Assembly: GCA_023055505.1 (NCBI GenBank)
Contig: JALIRH010000002.1
Coordinates: forward strand, 24,124,437-24,188,436
Reading direction: 5' to 3'
Length of the DNA: 64,000 nucleotides
Source of the DNA: Callipepla californica brunnescens
Lineage: Eukaryota; Chordata; Aves; Galliformes; Odontophoridae
How positions within the stretch are numbered: the stretch's first letter is position 1; every line of letters starts with the position of its first letter. Positions 24,581-37,424 of this stretch are shown here, in pieces. Under the pieces are notes generated by a model that worked only from the letters and a program-made list of their open reading frames with translations, had not been told where the DNA came from and searched no databases. The position numbers and the translations under genes were made by a program.

Positions 24581-25996
24581 GGAAAAAATGGAATTAAAAT
24601 TTTCATTTTTTCAGATCCCTTTGCCTCATCCAAACAGTCTGAACTACTGTAAACTGAAATAACATGAGACACTGAAGGGCATTGCATCGCAGAACATTTT
24701 TACTACCTGCTACTTTACATTTATATATATACAAAATCTTCAGTTACTTCTCTAGCATTAGTAGACCAATATTTTTTATTCTTTTTCAAGAGAATGGGAG
24801 ACAGATATCAAAGCATTAATCTAAGGAAAAGAAGGAAGGAAAGAAAAACTAAAGTGTTTTTATAACATATAACATTCATAAATGATAGTAAAACATTTAA
24901 ACAACCAAATAATGTAAACCTGCAGTATGAAAAAGCATAAATATTTTGCTCCTCATTCTGAAAAACTCATGGTCTAAGACAGAACAAACAAAAATGAATA
25001 ATATGTGGAATATTAATAATGTGAGGGGAATAAAAATGATAGGAGGAGGTGAGCTGATAAGGAACAACTTGAGCAAAAGTATTTGTGAATGACAGAGACA
25101 TACTTTCAGACTTCCAGGTGATCTGAATATGTTTCTTCATCATCACTGGAAGTTCTGCCTCTATAAATACTGTTGTACAAATACAGAAATGAATACCTAC
25201 AAAAAGCCCGGAAATTTACTGATTCCTTTCACTGTCTCCTTATGCTAAGGAAACACTGATAAGTATCTTAGCAAAAATACACAAAACAAAACAGTACAGC
25301 AATTGTACTGTAAAACAAATGTAAATCCAGAATGCAACACGTGGAAAAAATGACTGCTAACAACCGTGGCTGGAAATACAGGTGATAACTAGCTCAAATC
25401 ACTCTGTTGCACCACCAGCTGCCTAACTTTGATCTGCAGTCCTTTATGTGGTTAAGAGTACAATATTGTTTTGCCAGTGTAGTGGGCAACAGTTTCCAGG
25501 CCTTACCAAAACCAAGCAGAACTTCCAAAAATGAAGGAAAGAGAAATCGAATGCAACTCTGTGGCAGCTGGGAAACTATTTGAATTACCCATCTGGTTTT
25601 AGAAACTCTGAACATTTAAATGTTCCTGGTTATCTTACCCCTGTTTTTTAGCACTACCATTCTTGCATTAAGAGGAAGGGAATGGTGTTTGGTTATCATT
25701 GCTGGAACTGACCTAAAGGACACTCAAATATTTTTTTTCTAAAACAAAATATATCTGAGAATTATATTGATTTACTAATGTTTTTATCATCTCTATTAAC
25801 ACTACTATGAGTGCGCGGATGTGAGTTTAAGGCATTTACTGAATTCAGTGCTAGTATATCAGATCTTCTCGCACCTTATAGCATTCCACCTCAGAGCTTG
25901 AAACTATTTCATAACACTCCTTCACAATGAGACATTTCTTCACATTTTGCGGAGGGTGAAAGCAAGCATTTACATTGTTTTTATTTTAAAATATTT

Positions 25997-26042
25997 ACAT
26001 ATACATACACTACACATATGCACACATGCACACATATATATA
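25997..26042. repeat. Imperfect CA/TA alternating tract
   Basis: A 46-bp stretch that mixes ACAT, CACA and TATA units and alternates purine and pyrimidine over most of its length. Confidence 0.8.
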
Positions 26043-28497
26043 AAGCCCTGGCAAGAGAATTTGCAAGCACCTAACAGAGAAATTCAAACTACAGACATTA
26101 TGCCTTGAGAAGGATCTGTATCCCTTAAGATTTGTTAAAGCTTTGCTAAAGACTCAGGCCAGAATTCTTCATTTCCTGTCTGTACTGACAACTGAGCTGC
26201 CTCCTTCACACATAGGCCTGTATGAGGTTGACAAGCAGGGCAACTCTACAAGTAAGTTCCTTTTGCTGCCCAGTCCCACAGAAATGCCAAGAACACACAG
26301 CCAGTGCAGATGTTAGTACAAAATACAACAGTTTCAGCTGTTCCAATTAAATCCATGATTTGAAGAGAATGGACTGCTGCCAACATTATCCTCTGTAGCT
26401 CAGAACTTCATGCTAGGAAAAAGGAAGCAGATCAAAGAGAAACAAAGTTTGCATTTTCCATGAGAGTATCCCAGCTACCAGATGTGCAAGGCTAGGGTAC
26501 TCCTCCTAAGAAAGAAGGATACATTTACCGAACTTTTTTCTCATGAACATATCCTCATGTATCAAGGAAGTTGTACCTATTATGTGTAGTAATGTGGAGT
26601 GCACAGACCAGGCACGTCCATCCTGCAATGCACTGCCCGGTGATGTGATAGCCTGTTGTTCAGTGACATCATTTGCGTTGGAAAATTCTTTCAGGTTCAT
26701 AAAGCTCAATAATTACTAAAGCACTGTCAAGTCTCCTTGTAGACCTATGTCTACTAGACTTTGCTAAGACCTCTCTTACCAGAGAAAAATATCCCTCACT
26801 TCATCATCACGCCTTATTCATGGCGTCGTTTTTTGGTAATACAGAGATTTATTTTCAAGGATGAAGTACAGGAAGAATAAAATTTCATAAGAAATTTGAC
26901 AGATACCTTGAGAACTCACTAGGGAATTCCAGCTGCTTCCATAAAACAAGATCCTACAAGATTCACTTTTTTTTCTTCTTTTTTATGTTTTATTAAAAAA
27001 AAAATGTTTTGATACTTATATACTTTATCTATTTTATATATTTTAAATGAGGTCCAAGAAAATTCCTCTTCAGTCAATGAAGCCAGGCAAGCCAAAATGT
27101 TGAACATCCATGGCACAGACATTAAAATGCTTATTTTGGATGGTAACCATGAATCTATTGCGTGTCCCAAAAGAAATTAATTTTTGTGTGTTAAAGGAGA
27201 CAGGGATAATCCCGTCAGCCCTGCTCAAACAGAATTTCAGGAATCTCATACCGCATAGCATATCTGTTGGCCTACTTTGGCACCTGGCACTTTTCATGTT
27301 CTTGTGAACCTTAGGAGTTTTTGTTTCCTGAAGCACTTTGCACATGGCAGGAAGATAAGGGGGAAATGAAGACTAGGGATTTGTCCCTGAAGTGTCAGCA
27401 GGTTGAGGTACCTGTCTTTGGCAAGATTATGTTGCAACATGCCTGATGGCCTGAACCATGTTGTTCTTCGGTAGTGTCACAGGAGGTAAAGTTCACTATT
27501 CACAACAGATGTGTGTTTACCACTAACTGACGCCAAAATTTTTACAGAGTCAGCATTTGAACATTTAGAATAACTTTTTATATTATAAGGAAGTTTTACT
27601 TAAAGACCAGTAACTTTATTAACATCGCTCAAAATCCTACGCTTTTAAATGTGTCATTTTAGCATTTATGAAGTTAAATTAAGTAGCTTAACCACTGCAC
27701 TTGTTTTTCCTCTCCAAATGAAGGAATAGAACATAATTATGTCTATGTGAGTGTCTTGGGTAAGTATTTCCATACTCTAAAACAGCTGGATTTAAATTCA
27801 TTCCTCTCCCTGAACTCCCCAGCTGAATAACATTTGGCTTCCTAGCAACCTAGTTTGTTCTAGGTCATTCAGACAAATTATTACAATTAAGTTCTAAACC
27901 ATTTTGGCTTGAAATTGTAAAGATCACTCATGTAGCAGATGTCCAATGCTCTTTTCTATGAAACTCTTACTCTATGGAGCACAAGCAAGCTAAAAGAGAT
28001 GTTTAAAGTATTGTACTCTATGTTTAAATATTCTCTGTTTTTTATACCCAATGAAAGAACATTAAAATTATAAACCAGGAAAAAAAAAATCATCCCTTGC
28101 TCATTGTGTATAACAGAAAGATAAGGAGGGACTCAAGATGCCACACTGAGGTGAGCTCAGGAAAGACTGTCAAGGTGTAAGTGGGTTGGGGTGTATGGCA
28201 TGTGAAGTGAAAGCTAGAGCACCAGATTCATTCAGTTTCTATGGCTGCTGTTATCTGACTGAACTTTATACCAAAAGTGATATCTTCAGCTACAAGAAAG
28301 AGTTAAGCACAGGTGTCTGCGCACTCCTAATCTGGGTTTATATCACAATTTTTTGATAATTTGTTGAAATTGTTTTACACAGATAAGTCTCAAATCTTGA
28401 TCAAACCTGGAATGTACTTTTACAAGCCACACAGACCTTAGGATCTCAGTTTTTATGTAACATACTTTGCACCAATTCAAATCTCTTCACTTTACAA

Positions 28498-28516
28498 AAT
28501 AATAATAGTAATAATA

Positions 28517-28556
<40 letters not shown>
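28498..28556. repeat. (AAT)n trinucleotide microsatellite
   Basis: About 59 bp of AAT units, interrupted by single G substitutions in the first third and pure in the right half. Confidence 0.95.
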
Positions 28557-28558
<2 letters not shown>

Positions 28559-29239
28559 CCTATAATAAAGACCATGCCATTTTACACAGTACTTATACAG
28601 AAAGACCCAAATTTCTCCCTATAAACATGCACAAAGAGTAGATGGGGATCAAACACATGAATGACTAGCCCAGAAGCATTTCCCAGAGGTGATGCCTGGT
28701 GATCAGAAACTATCCATTTTAAAAGAGAAATAAATGCATACAAGCCAGTCAGAGTATTACCACTGACTTTAAAAGAAAACGTGGTACAGCTGCATTGACA
28801 ATATTACACTCTACTGTAAGGAGTATCTCATTTATTGCAAATCACTGAGTTCAGTCAATATCAGAAGTAGTGTGTACATAGTGGCACTCAAGCTTCATAT
28901 TCATCCCTCTACAAGACAGAATATCATCCAGAAAAGCTGAAAAAAAATCTGCTTTCTCTCTGATTTTCAGACTGAAAGATGAGCATATGAGTTCACATCA
29001 GGCAGCATTTCCTGAGTGTATTTAGGCAGCGTAAGTTACAGCTGGCTTGTGCTTCAGTTGTATTTTTTACCTGAAAATGTTCATAAATAAGATGTTTCTA
29101 ATAACTCTTTAAAGTGTCAGATAATGTTTCTTCTTTGTTAAATCATTTTTGTTTTAAAATTTGAAGTACAAAGTTACATTATTTCCTTAAGAATGACACT
29201 TTAAGGATATCTTTATGAATATCTTATCTTTACAACTAA

Positions 29240-29425
29240 AGTGAGTGAAAAATTTCACCCTAACATTTAATCTAAATCTCCTCTCTTTTAGTTTAAAACC
29301 ATTCCCCTTTGTCCTATCACTATCAGACCATGTAAAATGTCTGTCTCACCCTGATTACAAGCTCTTTTTAAGTACTGGAAGGCCATATTGAAGTCTCCCT
29401 GGAGTTTTCTTCTCCATTCCACAGA
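29240..29425 (-). mobile_element. CR1 LINE 3'-region fragment, antisense
   Basis: The + strand shows the reverse complement of CR1 3' sequence: 'taatctaaatctcc', 'gtttaaaaccattccc', 'ttgtcctatcactatcag' and 'tactggaaggcc' in the usual order. The terminal tail is not seen, so it is truncated at both ends. Confidence 0.8.
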
Positions 29426-32400
29426 TATATTCAATATTTCCACACTGTGCCAGACCTGAACTTACTGGTGTCACTTTAGTTAGATCATGTAACTCTAAGG
29501 TAGGAATTAGCTATATTCTAAGAGTAAAAGTATCATTACTGCTTCTACTTTCCCTGCAGCTTGGTGAGAATGCAGAACTTGGGCCAAACTCTAATGCTAT
29601 CAAATACCGCTTTAGAAACAACTGAATTTTTAATAGCGACAGATCGGAGATAAAGGATTTTTTTTTTTAACTGAGGAGTAGAACACTTACACAGTTCACA
29701 CAGCACAAGACATATCTTCAAAGTTCTTGATGTGGAGGTACATGATTTAACTGCAAGGCTACCTCTCTTCTCACACAGAAAATGATAATCAACATATTTC
29801 AAATACGGTGTTCCTGAAGAGACCAGAAGGAAGCCATCTTCTATCTGACCAGGACTAAATTTTCCCTGATCTTACATTCTCTTTTTCTGTGACTGGGAAA
29901 CTTCATACACCTGTCTTCCATCCTTTGTGTCTCAGTATGCAGAGATATATAACTCACCTTTAAATATTTGAACACTGGAAACTCAAACTATTAATAGCTA
30001 CCTCAGGTAAGTACAATTTTCAGAATGTGACAAAATCTACTCTATAGATTGTACTCTCTGAAGTAAAGAGTGACAAGATAGATATCCTGCAGAGACTAAA
30101 GTAGCCATATCCTCTTCCCATGGGTAGAACTGCCATCATATATTCTGTAGTGCTACTAACTGGTCTCACAACTGAGACAATTTTACACTGAAATGACTCC
30201 ACCATCTTCAAAGAAGGTTGTCTTCATTTAAGTTTAATCTGTGGAGAAAAGAGTATGATTATCTTTTAATTCACATAAAATCATAAGAAAGTTAAAGTAG
30301 GTCAGTCTGACTCTTAAGCTATTTGATCTTGCCTCTTATAAAATAAAAAAAAAATTTTACCATTGAAGGAGAAAAATCAAGAGATTTATCTATCATAATC
30401 ACTTGACTCACACAGACTGGAAGTATTTTTTTTATAACCTTTGCTCTAAAGTTGTTAATTTCTTCAATTTTCTGCTTTTTACACTACTTCAAGTGAAATC
30501 AAAGTAATACTGAACAAAACCTTTATTTCTCAGGTTTCAACCACACGGTCTACAAGAACATTTCTAAATACATGCATTTCTATATTTAGTTCTTTTTTGT
30601 TTAAAAAGAAGGAAGAAATAGTGCAGCAACTCTCCCTGGGACAGTAAATTCTCCTTCCCTTCCCTTCTCCAACTCACAGATTTATCCTTCATCTTACCTC
30701 TCCTCTTGGACCAATTATAAACCACCATGCAGTTGTTTGATACAATGCTATGTACAAATTGATAAGTATTCACAGACTTCTTGACTTCTTGACTGACTGG
30801 TTTCTCTTTGATCAGCTCAGGGCTAATATTCAACACCAGCAGGAACAAAGATTTGGATCTTTATCTAATTTTGTGAGAGTTCTAAACTTCTTAGCTTTTG
30901 TCCTGTTGACCTTTACTGGCCAATACTAAAAATTTATTGGGGTGAACTAAAGATAAGTAATATGACTGTATAAAGCTCATTTTGTTAAAATGTAAGGCTA
31001 AAAGCATGAGCACTTTGTTTCTAGAAGTAATACTGTTCTGTTACACTTTAAGTCATATTTGTATTGGGTAGTTTAAAGAAGTACAAAAACACAGAATAAG
31101 TATATCCCATGAATTCCAATAAAAGATTGTTTATGCTTCTCTGGAAGTACTTTCATCTTCTGGTTCTGTGAAAACTTTGCATGATGTTCCTAAAAGCTTA
31201 ATGCAATGCTCCATGTACCTTTGACCCTAAAGTAAACCAGAACAACGGAAATGTTATGTTTGCAGTATTGTTTATTTGACCTCAAAATGCTAGAGATTTA
31301 TTGTAAATTTGGAGGATGCAGAGCTCTGGAAGAAGCTTTTAGCAATTCACCAAATTACTGTCTTTGGACATACCCTGAAAGGTAGAGATACACAGTTTAT
31401 GTTTATTCTTTTGCTCAGTTTTGGACTCTTTCATGCTTACATTGGCAAACACAAAACCGTTTACAAGGAGAGAACTTCTTTCCAAGAAATTAGCAAAGCT
31501 TACAGATGAAAGGACAAAAGCAGTTACCTATGCAGGATTGAATGTAAGACTGTTGCTATTTAATTTCAGAGTGAGGAATAAAAAAATTATATGATTGTTC
31601 AGCACTAGAAAACAGAACAGTACACATGAAGAAATTATAAACCTGGAGATAAAGTAACACCACATAAGAACAGCTATCCTCATATAACTTTATAATTGCC
31701 TTGTCCAGCAGTATGTCAGATGGCCAGCTGGCCCATGTTTCTCATGAGAGTTGTTTCCATCACTCAGTTAATCAAATCTGTTCTGTGACTGAAGGTACTT
31801 TGCTGAAAATTTTGGATCATAGCTTAAGGAGATTAACCCATTTGAAAAATTAATTTAGTATTCTTGACATTATTTGCCATCAGTTCTGACACTCATACAA
31901 AATACTGTAACTATTATTTGAAGATTGTGATTCTTTTATAATATTGTGTTTTAAGGAAAAAAGTTAAAAATCATCAGCTACATTACTAGCCAGTATCTCT
32001 GTAGTACACATACAAGAAATGCGAGGAGACATATGATTGAAGTTTCTGCATAACATAGGATGGAGTTGCCTGCAAATCTCACTGGCAGAAAAAATAAAAT
32101 GCAATGAGTGATAGTGCACAGAACTGATTGATTTTGCTTGTGACTGCCCATCCTCTTTCTGTAGCCCTTTCTAATTTTTTAGGGGCAGTAAGTCAAGTTA
32201 GAAATGTAACACAAACACTAACTGCATTTTTGAAAATTAATATAAAATATTTACAAAATCAGATCTCTCCTGATCTTCCCCCAGTGAGAAATTTCATCTT
32301 TCATATAAGGATTGTTCCTTGTCAGACTTAGTATGCGCTTTTCCAGGACAAGTTTCATTTTGCTGAAGCAGCTTGTTCTGGTGACAAATAAGTAAATAAA

Positions 32401-32584
32401 GAAATAAAGAAAATCAAATCAAATCCCCTCTAGTTTTAATTCCTCGTTCCCTTTCTTAAGGTCACAAAAAGAGAGAAGAGAGTGATTAGATGGTTTTGTT
32501 GTTGTTGGGTCCCTCCAGCTGTTGCATAGAGTCGTTTTTCCCGTCTAGTAGCCAGTTAAAGCCAAAGCTTCCCCTCTCCCAAGA
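29426..32584. other. AT-rich DNA without a recognisable gene
   Basis: No coding exon, repeat family or RNA gene was recognised. Open frames are all under 100 codons and of random composition. Confidence 0.5.
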
Positions 32585-32720
32585 CAAAATCTCTGCAGCG
32601 GGACGCGCCGCAGAAGTCCTTGCCAAGTCCCGCAGCGCTTGCACGGTTCCCCTCCGCCGCGTTCTCCAGCGCCACCTCCCGACACTCTGTGACTCCAAAG
32701 CTTTACTCGGGGCACGGTTC
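32585..32720. promoter_or_regulatory. CpG-dense patch, possible promoter or GC-rich insert
   Basis: Roughly 14 CpG dinucleotides occur in about 135 bp (for example GGGACGCGCCGC and CTCCGCCGCG), in a window that is otherwise AT-rich and nearly devoid of CpG clusters. Open frames cross it on both strands, as expected for GC-rich DNA, and neither resembles a known protein. It could be a small unmethylated promoter, the first exon of an unannotated non-coding transcript, or the remnant of a retroposed GC-rich RNA. The polypurine array begins about 55 bp to its right. Confidence 0.35.
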
Positions 32721-32774
32721 TAGGAGCTCTGCAAAATGCATATCACGCTTATATCTTATCAGGTTTCCCCAGTA

Positions 32775-33139
32775 GAAAGGAAAAGGAAAAGGAAAAGGAA
32801 AAGGAAAAGGGAAAGGGAAAGGGAAAGGGAAAGGGAAAGGGAAAGGGAAAGGGAAAGGAAAAGGAAAAGGAAAAGGAAAAGGAAAAGGAAAAGGAAAAGG
32901 AAAAGGAAAAGGAAAAGGAAAAGGAAAAGGAAAAGGAAAAGGAAAAGGAGAAAGAGAAAAAGAAAGAAAAAGAAAAAGAAAAAGAAAAAGAAAAAGAAAA
33001 AGAAAAAGAAAAAGAAAAAGAAAAAGAAAAAGAAAAAGAAAAAGAAAAAGAAAAAGAAAAAGAAAAAGAAAAAGAAAAAGAAAAAGAAAAAGAAAAAAGA
33101 AAAAGAAAAAAAAAGAAAAAGAAAAAGAAAAAAAAGGAA
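32775..33139. repeat. Three-phase polypurine hexanucleotide array
   Basis: A 365-bp tract that is entirely purine on the + strand. It is built from successive hexamer types: GGAAAA units (about 32775-32808), eight GGGAAA units (32809-32856), fifteen GGAAAA units (32857-32946), a short transition, then AAAAAG units to the end with some length slippage at the right. The Lys/Arg-rich and Phe/Ser-rich frames spanning it are products of the array and not genes. Confidence 0.97.
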
Positions 33140-34937
33140 ACGACTGAGAAACTGAACAAAGTTATATCACTCTCTAAGTTCAAGAAATTCAGTAGCATTT
33201 TATCACCTTTTATAGGTGTAAATGACTGCAAATATAGCACCCCATGATATATTCAGGATGTGAAATACAACACTAAGTACAAGGTTATTTAAGTGACAGT
33301 GGCCTTAACGATAAATAAAGTGGAATTGACAAGGCCAGAGCTAATGATGTGGCTCTCTCATTTTATCTCCTGTTCTGTCTCAGGACATTGGTTAGAATTC
33401 ATCCATTCTGAAATTGGTTCTCAGAGCAAGTACTCCCATTAACCTCTTGTGAACCTTTTATAAACTAAGGAGTACTGAAAATGTTCTAAACCAGTAAGTG
33501 GGAAAAATATTAAATAAATGTTGCAGAAACACAAATCTGCTGGGATTTGTTCTTTGAAATATCTCACCTTACATGGCTCTGTAGATGATGACTTGCTTTC
33601 ACTTCATAGTAGGTATAATGTGAGTGATTGATTGCCAAGTTGAAAATTGAATTTAGTATTTTTGAAATATGCTTTGTCTAAGAGCCCAATATATTGAGAT
33701 CTTCCTTTGTTTATGCCTTAGTAACTGCTCCATTTGCTTGTTTCCAAAGATGTAGCAGTTTTTCCCTATGCTTATTGTTGGTTTCTCTAGAATACTATGT
33801 ATCTTCTCTAATGACTTTCTTCTCGGGATTGCTTTCAAGTAATTTAAAACTCCTTCTCTTTCAAATAAACAAAACTATACGAAGAAAACCTACAAAAATT
33901 CTCATCACTAGGGATTACTAAGACTTATGCTCCCATCTAAATACAAATTCTCATCTCACAGTACAGTCAATGATTCAAAAATCTTATGGGAATATTCCAA
34001 AGCATAGAAACATATCTATACACAGGAGGAACAATAAATCGGCAAAAACAGTGTGAACAGAAGCTACAGAGAACAGACATCTCACTGTACAAAGACAGGA
34101 CTCCAAGGTTTATGGCTTCATTAAAAAAACAGAGTTCACAGAGAAATAATGTCTTTTGGTTTCTAATTCATTTTTAGTTCCAGATAGACATCTAATGAAT
34201 GATTAAATAAATCTCAAAATTGCTCCAAAACATCAGCAGGACTGGAGGGACACTCTTTAAGCATAAGATGTACCTCAAAATTAAGGTTACACTTGAAGCA
34301 GGGGAGAGGGTGGAGAAGATTCCTCCTCACCAGTATTCTGGGGCGTCTGAATTCACCAGGATCATAAAATCGAGTAATATTTACATGGTTATTCTAATGT
34401 ATAGCCATGTGTGATCTTCATGAGGTCCATAGAAAATTGTTTGACAATATGTAAATATCTTAGTACTTTTACACTCAAAATGCAGTGTATAATGTACTCT
34501 CACCTTGGTCTTTTCAGTCTAAACATGCAGATAACTTCTTGGCTCTTCCAGACTTAGCAATCTCATTTTTAATGGCTTATTTAATTGCTGCTTCTATTCC
34601 TCTTTTAATCATTCATGTCATGTCCCATCCTATTTTCCTCAGCTAAGTCTCTGCTAAGATCCCATTTAAAGTGAGAATACGTCATTACATTTTCCACATA
34701 TGCATAAATTTCTTCAATTTCTGAAAAATATCCTGTTTTCTTTGTGCCTATCTTTATATCACTAACTCTTTTTAGTAGAGACTATTTTTAATTTGTCTAT
34801 TCAGACTTGTGAATTTCTGAAGTTAAAAATAGCATAACATTCTTTATAGACCATTGATCTCAATAGATGAACTGAATTCTGTATTTTAGTACAGTGTGGA
34901 TATTTTGTATTTTTGAACTTCATATATGCATTTGGCA

Positions 34938-34969
34938 AATAAGTATTGGTGTTAATAAGTATTGGTGTG
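34938..34969. repeat. Two-copy 16-bp tandem duplication
   Basis: AATAAGTATTGGTGTT is followed directly by AATAAGTATTGGTGTG. The units differ at one base, suggesting a recent duplication. Confidence 0.9.
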
Positions 34970-35055
34970 TTATCAGACACAGTCCATATGAGTAGCTGGT
35001 CAAAACAGAAAATAAGTGAAATAACTGCACATGGCATTCCTTTTCGTTCAAGGAA

Positions 35056-35089
35056 AAACAAACAAACAAAAACAAACAAACAAACAAAA
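35056..35089. repeat. (AAAC)n short tandem repeat
   Basis: Repeating AAAC units with one extra A-run in the middle. Confidence 0.9.
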
Positions 35090-35230
35090 TAAAACATCAA
35101 TTTGGAATAATAAGATAAATCACTATGCTCTAATCCCAGTTCCCAGCCTGTCATGAAAACAGAGGGTAGATCCTCATCCACAAGGAACCAAACTTCATTT
35201 TTAACAATATTTTTGACAAACCTTGAGCCA

Positions 35231-35665
35231 GAATCACAGAATTGAGGGAGTTAGGAGGGACTTTAAGAGATCATTTTGTTTAACTCCCCTGTTAAAACAG
35301 ATACTGTACAATAGATCTCACCATAGACATCAAATGGGTCTTTAATATCAGCATAGAAGGAGACTCCACAGTCACTCAGGGAAACCTGTTCCAGTGTTCC
35401 ATCATCCTTACCATCAAGAAGTTATTTTGCGTGATAGTACTGAATTTCTTGTGTTCAAGTTTTAGGCCATTACAATGTCCCATCATTACATACAATCAAG
35501 TAGAGCCTGGCCTCACCCATTTGCCTCCCACCTTCCTTCAGGTATTTATAAACACTGATCACATCCCCCCTCAGTCTTCTTCTGGCCTCACCAGAAGAAG
35601 GTGAGTAAAGGGAAACGGGCAGAGTAAAGGGAAACGATCACTTCCCTTGATCAACTGGCCTTTTC
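35231..35665 (-). mobile_element. CR1 LINE 3'-end fragment, antisense
   Basis: It starts at the left with the CR1 3' tail ('gaatcacagaattg'), continues through 'gggactttaagagatcat', 'ggagactccacagtc', 'aacctgttccagtgttcc' and 'tttaggccattacaatgtcc', and reaches 'gatcacttcccttgatcaac' at the right. The part expected between about 35590 and 35630 is deleted and replaced by a short duplication in which 'agtaaagggaaacg' occurs twice. Confidence 0.85.
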
Positions 35666-37408
35666 TTTTTAACATTTCACCCCACATTCATATCATATGT
35701 ATCTAGTATTTATGTCTGGTATGCAGAGTACATAATTTCATTAGATAAATCTTGCATTCAAAACCAGCAACCATTATAGGAGCTTTTCTGTCTATGCTAC
35801 GTACAACATGAAGAGCTGGCAAGAAAACGACTGGTGACTTGAAGCCTACTATTTATCAAAAGCTAAATCATAATATGTTGTTGGTGTTATTGTATTTTTC
35901 TACCAGCGGCATCTGGCTCCTTGACAGATTCTGTAGGGAATAAGTACTTCAAAGTCAATTTTAGCTTTGCACGTGCTTAGGCTATGGAATGAGAATGGAT
36001 TGTAAGGTAAACCCTTCTGTATAGCTGCTCCTATCGGACATTTATCTTGCACTATTGTGCTACAGAGCAGCGCAGCAAATTCAGTATACTCCTATCCCAA
36101 AAATATGTACTTAAAGGAACATTCATATTTAAACGTGTCTAGGAGGACTGATCTAAAAGTAATGCTTCATATTTTATTATGTTGTCCCACAGATCAGAGG
36201 TCAATGTAGGTGATATGGCAGTAGAGGCTGAACTTGCACTGACTTCAAAGGAGGTTAAACAATTAAAGCCCTTTTTTAGATATAGAACTTGGCTCTTTCT
36301 AAAGTATATATCTCTTCTAATTCACTGTTACAAAAAGGGATTAAAGAATTACAAAATCCAGCAGTTTTTCAGGGCTTCAGCATTGCCTTCACAACTAGGT
36401 AATATGTGTAATGGTGTAGACTCTTGAACTCTTGGCCAATTAACTACTTTTTGTCAATAAGATGGAAAATCTTACCTAGTGAACCCTTGTTAAACAAAGT
36501 TCTGTTATCCCTCCTAAACAAAGTTTGCCTCCAAATACCTATTTAAGGAGCCCTAGTGATAATTTCCTTTATACACCAGTTGTCCAAGCTATACTGACCT
36601 TTAGAATGTGCTCGCTAGCAGAACATCTATTGAAGTGGGAAAAAAAAACACAAAACCAACAATAATCCTCAGCTTGTAAGGGATGCTCTTTCTACAACAT
36701 ATAAATAAGCAGAAGAAGCAACCATGATAATGGGAGATATGTGAAGATGAAAGGAAGTAGGAGAACTGAGTTATCTTAGAGCAGACAGTGCTTTGCTTCT
36801 AGACCACAACCATCAGGCAGATGCCATTAAAAAGAAGTACTCCTCATCAAAGACCAATCAGTTGAGTATGAATAAATGAAGAAGATTAAACTAAGAACAA
36901 CTTTTCCAGATTTCCGTCTGAAGCAAATCTGACTACTGGCCTGCTGCTTTATAGCTCTGAAGAAACTGTAATTTTAAGAAGACATATAAATCTTCTGCTT
37001 TCCCTGATATAATTTACTGCACAGCATGAACTGTTTAATCATGAACTTACTAGCACTTGTGATTAATGACTTGGGGAAGAAAAAAGGTCATATTTTATCT
37101 AAATTATAAATTGCTACTCTGTAGCATTGAGAATCATAACTAAGCTAACTCTATAGCAGAAAAGAAATGGCTTCTTTCCAGCCTTTACTACAATAATTGA
37201 GCATTTAAGCTCTAAATAAAACTCTTTTTTCCTACTTTCCTAGAACCTCCATTGTTTCTCTAACATGAGCTGCTATTAAACACATTAGCAAAGTCTGATA
37301 TGATAGGATTAAAAAAGAAAAAGCAAGCAAAAAAAAAAAACAAAAACCAAAGCCATTGTTTTTTTTTTAACTCCTTAGATAGATGTCGACTCCCAGAATT
37401 ATCAACTT

Positions 37409-37424
37409 AAAAAAAAAAAAAAAA
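37409..37424. repeat. A(16) homopolymer
   Basis: Sixteen consecutive A residues. Confidence 0.95.

Larger units (their letters stand above)
24581..29239. other. AT-rich DNA without a recognisable gene
   Basis: It contains a purine/pyrimidine-alternating tract at 25997-26042 and an ATA-type microsatellite at 28498-28556. The minus-strand frame at 27070-27345 is not recognisable. No exon, CR1 or RNA gene was found. Confidence 0.5.
33140..35230. other. AT-rich DNA without a recognisable gene
   Basis: It contains a 16-bp two-copy tandem duplication at 34938-34969 and an AAAC repeat at 35056-35089. No exon or repeat family was recognised. Confidence 0.5.

Noticed and set aside
26213..26249. Tiny exon-like block with acceptor (cacacatag) and donor (CAA|GTAAGT)
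   Set aside because: The block is only about 36 bp, is not linked to any recognised coding sequence, and such signal pairs are expected by chance.
27070..27345. 91-codon minus-strand frame
   Set aside because: No similarity to a known protein was recognised and no splice context supports it.
28498..28556. Regularly spaced repeats considered as a CRISPR-like array
   Set aside because: It is a plain AAT microsatellite. No direct repeats with unique spacers occur anywhere in the window.
32736..33240. Frames of 139 and 163 codons rich in Lys/Arg or Phe/Ser
   Set aside because: They are created by the polypurine hexanucleotide array and have no non-repetitive domain.
34801..35181. 126-codon minus-strand frame
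   Set aside because: Its middle is a translated AAAC repeat on the other strand (FVCLFVFVCLFF) and there is no recognisable domain.
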